Of a stretch of 11,504 bases of DNA, positions 7,820 to 11,504 are shown one piece after another; position 1 is the first letter of the stretch; every line of letters starts with the position of its first letter. A program made the position numbers and the translations under genes. The notes under the pieces were generated by a model. That model saw nothing but the letters and a program-made list of their open reading frames with translations, searched no databases and was not told the origin of the DNA. Origin of the DNA: Candidatus Peregrinibacteria bacterium (GTDB lineage: Bacteria; Patescibacteriota; Gracilibacteria; UBA1369). The stretch is taken from contig WJJQ01000075.1 of assembly GCA_014729615.1 (NCBI GenBank), forward strand, positions 1 through 11,504, written 5' to 3'.

Positions 7820-10800
7820 TCAGTCACCTGCCAAATACAATGAAAGAATCACTTCTCGCTTTCCGGTTACCGACGGGCTATGTTCTGCGTAATGGCTTTG
7901 CAGAAGCCGGTCGGGGATATAGGTTTGAAGCGTTGCCAGCACTTTGAAGGGATTAATAAGTTCGTCTTCTAGAGCATTCAGCCCTTTTAATGTATTCTTT
8001 GCGGTTTGTTTTGGTAGTCCGCCTTCCTCAAGCTGTTTCAGGACCTTTTTCAGGTAGATTTCCTGGTCATCGGTAAGTTTTTGAGTGTTTTTCAGGGTTG
8101 CTTTTAAAATCTTCAGGACATTGGCGGCGCTGTCCTGCCCCCTTCGTTTTCTCGGCGCTGCCATCTCTTCGGTGGTTGCAAGGATAAAGGCCTCTTTGTT
8201 TTTATCAAGCATATCGTACATCGTTTCGGGGAGTTTTGACTTTTGTTCCTGTGGTGTACTCTCAAGAAGTGCTGCCGCGGACATGAAATCAAGTTCTTGG
8301 GCGGTAGCCGCCCTGCCGTTCGCTATGAAAAACTTTTGCAGTTTCCCCCGCCTGAAGTAGGTGATGAGTGCGTCCTTGACGAGATCTTTTTCCCCAGGTA
8401 AATTTTCTTGCGGATTGTCTTTTGCGGTTCGGGCTTTTTTCGGCAGATGTTTGATCTTTTCGAAAAGTTCCGGGTCATTTTCACGGATATCCCGAATCAA
8501 CTGCAAATATTTCAGTTCACTGTCTTCTGCCTCATCGTCATCTTCAAGCGTCTTTTTAGAAGTCAGACGGTCGAAAAGCTCATGGGAACCGATGGGTTCA
8601 CCTTCGGTTAACAGTTCGGCATCCCCGCCGAGGAGAGTCAAAAATGCGTTAATTTTACCTTCCGCTGCTTCTTTGAGTTTAATCTGGTCGTTTGACTGAA
8701 TGGTAGGAAAAAAATTAAAGGTGTGGATTATTTCAAAGGGCGTATCCACACGGTTGATACGTCCTACACGCTGCATCATCCGGGTGGGGTTCCAGGGGAT
8801 ATCGTAATTAATCACCACATTGGCCCTGTGGAGGTTGACGCCCTCGGAAAGTACTTCCGTGGATATAAGTATACGGTATTCATCTTTATTATGGCGCGAG
8901 CGAGCATCAAAATTTTCAATCACTTTGTCCCGAACCGATTCACCGGAATCGCCGGTAAACAACAACGCTTTGCTGGGATATTCCCGGTTAATATTTTTAT
9001 ACAGATAATTTGCGGTTTCTTTCGATTCGGTAAAAATAATCAAGTGATTTTTTTTGAGCACCGGGTTGTGATCAAGTTCTCGTGTAAATTGTAACAGTTT
9101 CGGATCGCGGTCCACCTGCTGCCAGAGAGTTCTAATCTGTTTTAGGATGCCAAGATCGTGTTCCAGGTCGTTTGTTAAATCCTTTCGAAAGTCCTTACTG
9201 TCATATTTTTCCGCCTTGCCTTCGTCTATCAACTTTTGGATCGCCTCGTCGTCGTCATTTTCCAGAAGTTCAAAAATCTTATTGGTATGCTTTGCGCTGA
9301 CATACACGGAACCGTTGCTGAACTCCTGAAGGAACATTTCATAAGAGTGAAGGAATCGCTCGATCGAGTTTCGGAAGGCGAAAAAACTGCTTTCAAGGCG
9401 TTTTACCAGCAGAATTTTCATAAATCGACCCATATTTCGCTGGGACTGTGCTTCTAATTGGTCAATCTTTCCTTCGTAATACAGCATCGGCATATAGCGC
9501 GCGTATTTGAATTGTTTGGCAATCAGGTCGATAGTGTTGTTGAAAATTTCATTTTCTTCTTCATTGAGCTCATAGAAAAACTGGACCGGTTTTTCAACCT
9601 GAGGAAACTTAAGTCCTTGTTCATGGATGTCTTTGGAAAAATATCTCTCAATTTCCGTACGGGTCCGTCTGACCATAAGGTATTTCAGCACCTTGTTGCG
9701 TATTTCCCGGGAGTTTTCTTTTACCGTTGTAATATATTCATTGTAGTCTGCTTTCCGGTCCAGGTTCTTGACTTTGTTTTCCAATTTAGAGAAAAAAGCA
9801 TCCAGATCCGGTAGGTTGGGTATAGTGCTTTTTTTTGCTTTTTGAAACAGTTTAAGCAGACTCAGAATGTCCTTCGGAGTATTGTTATAAGGGGTCGCGG
9901 TGACCAGGACAACCCGCTTGCCCCGGCAGATCTCAGCAAGCTTTTCATAGGTAATGGTTGTCTCCGTTCGGAAGCGGTGCGCTTCGTCAATGATGATGTT
10001 GGCGTACTTCTCCGTACCTCTACTTATCAGTTGATCGAGTTTTCCAAGGGATTCAAAATCTGCCGGCACCCTAAAATCGGAAAACACATTAGGCCATGAA
10101 CCGGGATTTGCTTTTTCCAGAAGCACGGGAGGACCGATAACCAGTGTTCTTCCTTCCAACTGGCCAGCCAGCATGGCTGAGATATAGGTTTTTCCCAGTC
10201 CGACCACATCTGAAATAAAGACGCCGCCGTATTCCAACAGAATTTTTTTTGCGTTTAAAACCGCCTGTTCCTGATATTCAAGTTTTTTAAACTCCTCCGG
10301 CAAATATCGAATAAAAACCTCATCCGTCTGGCTCAGTTCATCCTTAAAATATTCATAAAGGAATTTTAGATACAACTGATAAGGCGTGATGTTTTGGGTT
10401 AGCCATGTTTTCCCCTGTATGGTCTGAACATAATTTTCACTCACGTCCACCGCATTCATCCACAGTTCATCAAACTTGTTGAGGGCAAACTCGTAGTCAA
10501 TACTATTTTTAAGCTCAATATTGAATTCAAGATTATCAACAAGACCTCTTTGGGTAAAATTGCTGGAACCGGTTATCACTCTGCCGATATCTCTGTCTCC
10601 TTCACGAAAAGTCATGATGTATAGTTTCGCGTGGATGTTTTGTGAAGGATATGCCCTGATTTCCAGTTTTCCGCTTCTGATCCAATCAATAAACGTGTGC
10701 ACGCCGTTTTCAATGTACAGTTTGTCCACGGATTCGGTTATTTCGGCTTCAACAAGGTCTTCAATCTGCTGTTTAGCTTGAGCATGGGAGAAGTTAAATG

Positions 10801-11062
10801 ATTGTTGCATAGGAGGATCTTCCACCTGCATCATTTCAAATGTCTGTCGGTTGGTGCTTATGCCGATCAAAATGCGTATTTTCTCTGTATTTTCCAATGC
10901 AGGATAGATCGCGTGGAAACCGCTTGAATAGAAATATCCTACCAGGCAGTCAAAAAAAGAGGTGTCTTTAATCAGTACTCTGAACCGTTCTTTGAGGCTT
11001 ATGTTTTCTTCGTTTGTTATGAAGGATAGATCAGTATTCATTATTTGACTACCGGCCGCCAT
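7820..11062 (-). CDS. SF2 (SNF2/DEAH-like) helicase with N-terminal phospholipase-D-like nuclease domain
   Basis: Predicted ATP-driven DNA translocase fused to a PLD-family nuclease, 1080 aa; likely effector of the system. Seen: PLD-like domain (about 20-210) with HAKLYIM (144-150) and GSSNFTQRG (165-173); the usual HxKx4D aspartate position is T151, so the HKD motif is a variant. Helicase motifs: I DVVGLGKT (285-292), II DEAH (359-362), III TAT (388-390), V region LISTEVLSEGVNL (about 732-744), VI QRVGRINR (764-771). A C-terminal charged, helical region (about 790-1080) has no family I can name. First gene of the operon. ATG at 11062 has a weak AAGAAAG upstream; ATG at 11041 (residue 8) is an alternative with no ribosome-binding site. 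PLD-helicases of this kind commonly neighbour Eco57I-type methyltransferases, as here. It could act as a restriction subunit, with self/non-self discrimination supplied by methylation. Confidence 0.88.
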   Translation of the reverse strand: MAAGSQIMNTDLSFITNEENISLKERFRVLIKDTSFFDCLVGYFYSSGFHAIYPALENTEKIRILIGISTNRQTFEMMQVEDPPMQQSFNFSHAQAKQQIEDLVEAEITESVDKLYIENGVHTFIDWIRSGKLEIRAYPSQNIHAKLYIMTFREGDRDIGRVITGSSNFTQRGLVDNLEFNIELKNSIDYEFALNKFDELWMNAVDVSENYVQTIQGKTWLTQNITPYQLYLKFLYEYFKDELSQTDEVFIRYLPEEFKKLEYQEQAVLNAKKILLEYGGVFISDVVGLGKTYISAMLAGQLEGRTLVIGPPVLLEKANPGSWPNVFSDFRVPADFESLGKLDQLISRGTEKYANIIIDEAHRFRTETTITYEKLAEICRGKRVVLVTATPYNNTPKDILSLLKLFQKAKKSTIPNLPDLDAFFSKLENKVKNLDRKADYNEYITTVKENSREIRNKVLKYLMVRRTRTEIERYFSKDIHEQGLKFPQVEKPVQFFYELNEEENEIFNNTIDLIAKQFKYARYMPMLYYEGKIDQLEAQSQRNMGRFMKILLVKRLESSFFAFRNSIERFLHSYEMFLQEFSNGSVYVSAKHTNKIFELLENDDDEAIQKLIDEGKAEKYDSKDFRKDLTNDLEHDLGILKQIRTLWQQVDRDPKLLQFTRELDHNPVLKKNHLIIFTESKETANYLYKNINREYPSKALLFTGDSGESVRDKVIENFDARSRHNKDEYRILISTEVLSEGVNLHRANVVINYDIPWNPTRMMQRVGRINRVDTPFEIIHTFNFFPTIQSNDQIKLKEAAEGKINAFLTLLGGDAELLTEGEPIGSHELFDRLTSKKTLEDDDEAEDSELKYLQLIRDIRENDPELFEKIKHLPKKARTAKDNPQENLPGEKDLVKDALITYFRRGKLQKFFIANGRAATAQELDFMSAAALLESTPQEQKSKLPETMYDMLDKNKEAFILATTEEMAAPRKRRGQDSAANVLKILKATLKNTQKLTDDQEIYLKKVLKQLEEGGLPKQTAKNTLKGLNALEDELINPFKVLATLQTYIPDRLLQSHYAEHSPSVTGKREVILSLYLAGD

Positions 11063-11095
11063 GTCTTTCTTATAGTTTTAATACACAAACAAGCA

Positions 11096-11131
11096 ATTTT
11101 CAATTATACACACTTAACAATTTTTTTACGA
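11096..11131 (-). promoter_or_regulatory. Candidate operon promoter upstream of helicase gene
   Basis: A perfect -10 TATAAT lies at 11108-11103 (minus strand), 40 bp before the helicase ATG, giving a leader of about 34 nt. The -35 region at 17-bp spacing (TCGTAA) is poor, so the promoter may be weak or activator-dependent. The whole 11063-11261 interval is AT-rich and holds no gene. Confidence 0.4.
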
Positions 11132-11212
11132 TCCCTTGTTTGAATCTTCATTTTGTAAAATTCTATCTGCTATCATACTTTTTAATTATCAATTCTTTTA
11201 TTTTCGATAATT

Positions 11213-11227
11213 TATAAACTGTTTATA
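11213..11227. promoter_or_regulatory. Small palindrome upstream of the operon, possible operator
   Basis: TATAAAC-T-GTTTATA is a perfect inverted repeat with 7-bp arms, about 105 bp upstream of the candidate -10. It could bind a dimeric regulator such as the operon's own winged-helix protein. AT-rich sequence produces such palindromes by chance, so support is slight. Confidence 0.2.
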
Positions 11228-11326
11228 GATGAAATAAGAAATTGAAACATTGTAAGCTTGGAAATATCCAACAAAAAAATCAAATTTTCATAGATAATGC
11301 TTGACAGAGGAACAAGATTATTGCAT

Positions 11327-11361
11327 TTACGCCTCCTTAAAATCAAACGATGGAGGTGTAA
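11327..11361 (+). promoter_or_regulatory. Ribosome-binding-site-sequestering hairpin, right arm only
   Basis: TTACGCCTCC (11327-11336) pairs with GGAGGTGTAA (11352-11361): a 10-bp stem with one G-U pair and a 15-nt loop. It covers the complete Shine-Dalgarno of the outward frame starting at 11365. In the left arm the 5' half of the stem is replaced by another sequence, so no such hairpin forms. The structure would lower translation from the right copy only. Confidence 0.5.
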
Positions 11362-11364
11362 CAT

Positions 11365-11504
11365 ATGGTTACCTTTTCAGTAGCAGAAGGTGCCGGGCGT
11401 TTCCGGTTCTCGGTTCCTCAAAAAGCGGTTATGCTGGCCGGTTCCCGCAACCGGCAGGTTGGGCGGTCGGTATGTGCCGGTTTGCTTAGTTCCTTTACCT
11501 GGCA
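11365..11504 (+). CDS. Outward-reading open frame, truncated by the right window end
   Basis: Second copy of the frame in the left arm: ATG at 11365, GGAGGTG 6 nt upstream, open for 46 codons to the window end, identical protein. A TTGACA (11301-11306) lies upstream but lacks a good -10 at the right distance. The overlapping TTG-started frame (11301-11489, 62 aa) differs from its left counterpart only in the replaced block (IYASL against ETAP). Family unknown; it may be the 5' end of a gene of a multicopy element, or non-coding. Confidence 0.25.
   Translation, partial: MVTFSVAEGAGRFRFSVPQKAVMLAGSRNRQVGRSVCAGLLSSFTW
11437..11455. repeat. GC-rich hairpin inside right repeat arm
   Basis: Mirror image of the 50-68 hairpin: GCCGGTT, CCCGC loop, AACCGGC, with the same competing longer pairing to the distal side. 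Its full conservation in both arms fits either structural constraint or simply the recent age of the repeat. Confidence 0.5.

Larger units (their letters stand above)
11262..11504. repeat. Right arm of ~240-bp inverted repeat flanking the defence island
   Basis: It mirrors 1-240. It begins at AAATATCCAAC and ends exactly at the window end with the complement of base 1. It differs from the left arm by one transition near the start codon of the outward frame and by a 14-nt block (11325-11338) that replaces an unrelated 11-nt block. Near-identity of the arms means recent duplication, ongoing gene conversion, or two copies of an active repeat. Confidence 0.95.

Noticed and set aside
838..11062. 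Classification as type I R-M, BREX or DISARM
   Set aside because: No HsdS or HsdR pair, no PglZ, BrxC or BrxL, and no DUF1998 DrmA/DrmB. The methylase carries its own recognition domain.
1..11504. CRISPR arrays, tRNA or rRNA genes
   Set aside because: I saw no regularly spaced direct repeats and no tRNA- or rRNA-like segments on either strand.

Overview
The window holds one compact four-gene defence operon on the minus strand. It is bounded on both sides by a nearly perfect inverted repeat of about 240 bp whose outer ends coincide exactly with the window ends. No gene fixes the host. The AT-leaning coding sequence, good Shine-Dalgarno sites, an IS3-family remnant and the defence families suggest a bacterium, perhaps an environmental Gram-negative such as a Desulfobacterota-like lineage. 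That placement is only a weak inference.

Layout, left to right. 1-240: left inverted-repeat arm, GC-rich, with an outward-reading open frame cut by the window edge. 241-360: AT-rich sequence in which I see nothing. About 361-710: decayed 3' end of an IS3-family transposase on the plus strand, ending in a recognisable IS end. 730-798: a 22-codon remnant of the C-terminus of a second, divergent Eco57I-type methyltransferase. 838-3093: an RloC-like anticodon nuclease with Zn-hook, ABC ATPase and R-x3-E...H nuclease motifs. 3090-6416: a large Eco57I/type IIG-like adenine methyltransferase with its own target-recognition domain. 6498-7817: a Schlafen-AlbA_2 / GHKL-like / winged-helix protein. 7820-11062: an SF2 helicase with an N-terminal phospholipase-D-like nuclease domain. 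11063-11261: AT-rich promoter region. 11262-11504: right repeat arm.

How the genes may work together. Transcription runs right to left: helicase-nuclease, AlbA/GHKL protein, methyltransferase, RloC. Spacing is tight (2 bp, 81 bp, then a 4-bp ATGA overlap), so one mRNA is likely. I infer a restriction-modification-like system: the methyltransferase marks self DNA and recognises the target, the PLD-helicase translocates on and cuts unmodified DNA, and the AlbA/GHKL/wHTH protein regulates or senses. RloC, translationally coupled to the methyltransferase, would act as a back-up suicide tRNA nuclease when DNA restriction fails or DNA is damaged. The helicase-methylase-ATPase content resembles what PADLOC calls Hma (from memory). 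It is not classical type I R-M, BREX or DISARM, because HsdS, PglZ/BrxC and DUF1998 proteins are missing.

The most notable signals are the inverted repeats around the whole island, RloC's position between two related methyltransferase 3' ends (which looks like a cassette insertion), and a hairpin covering the ribosome-binding site that occurs in only one repeat arm.
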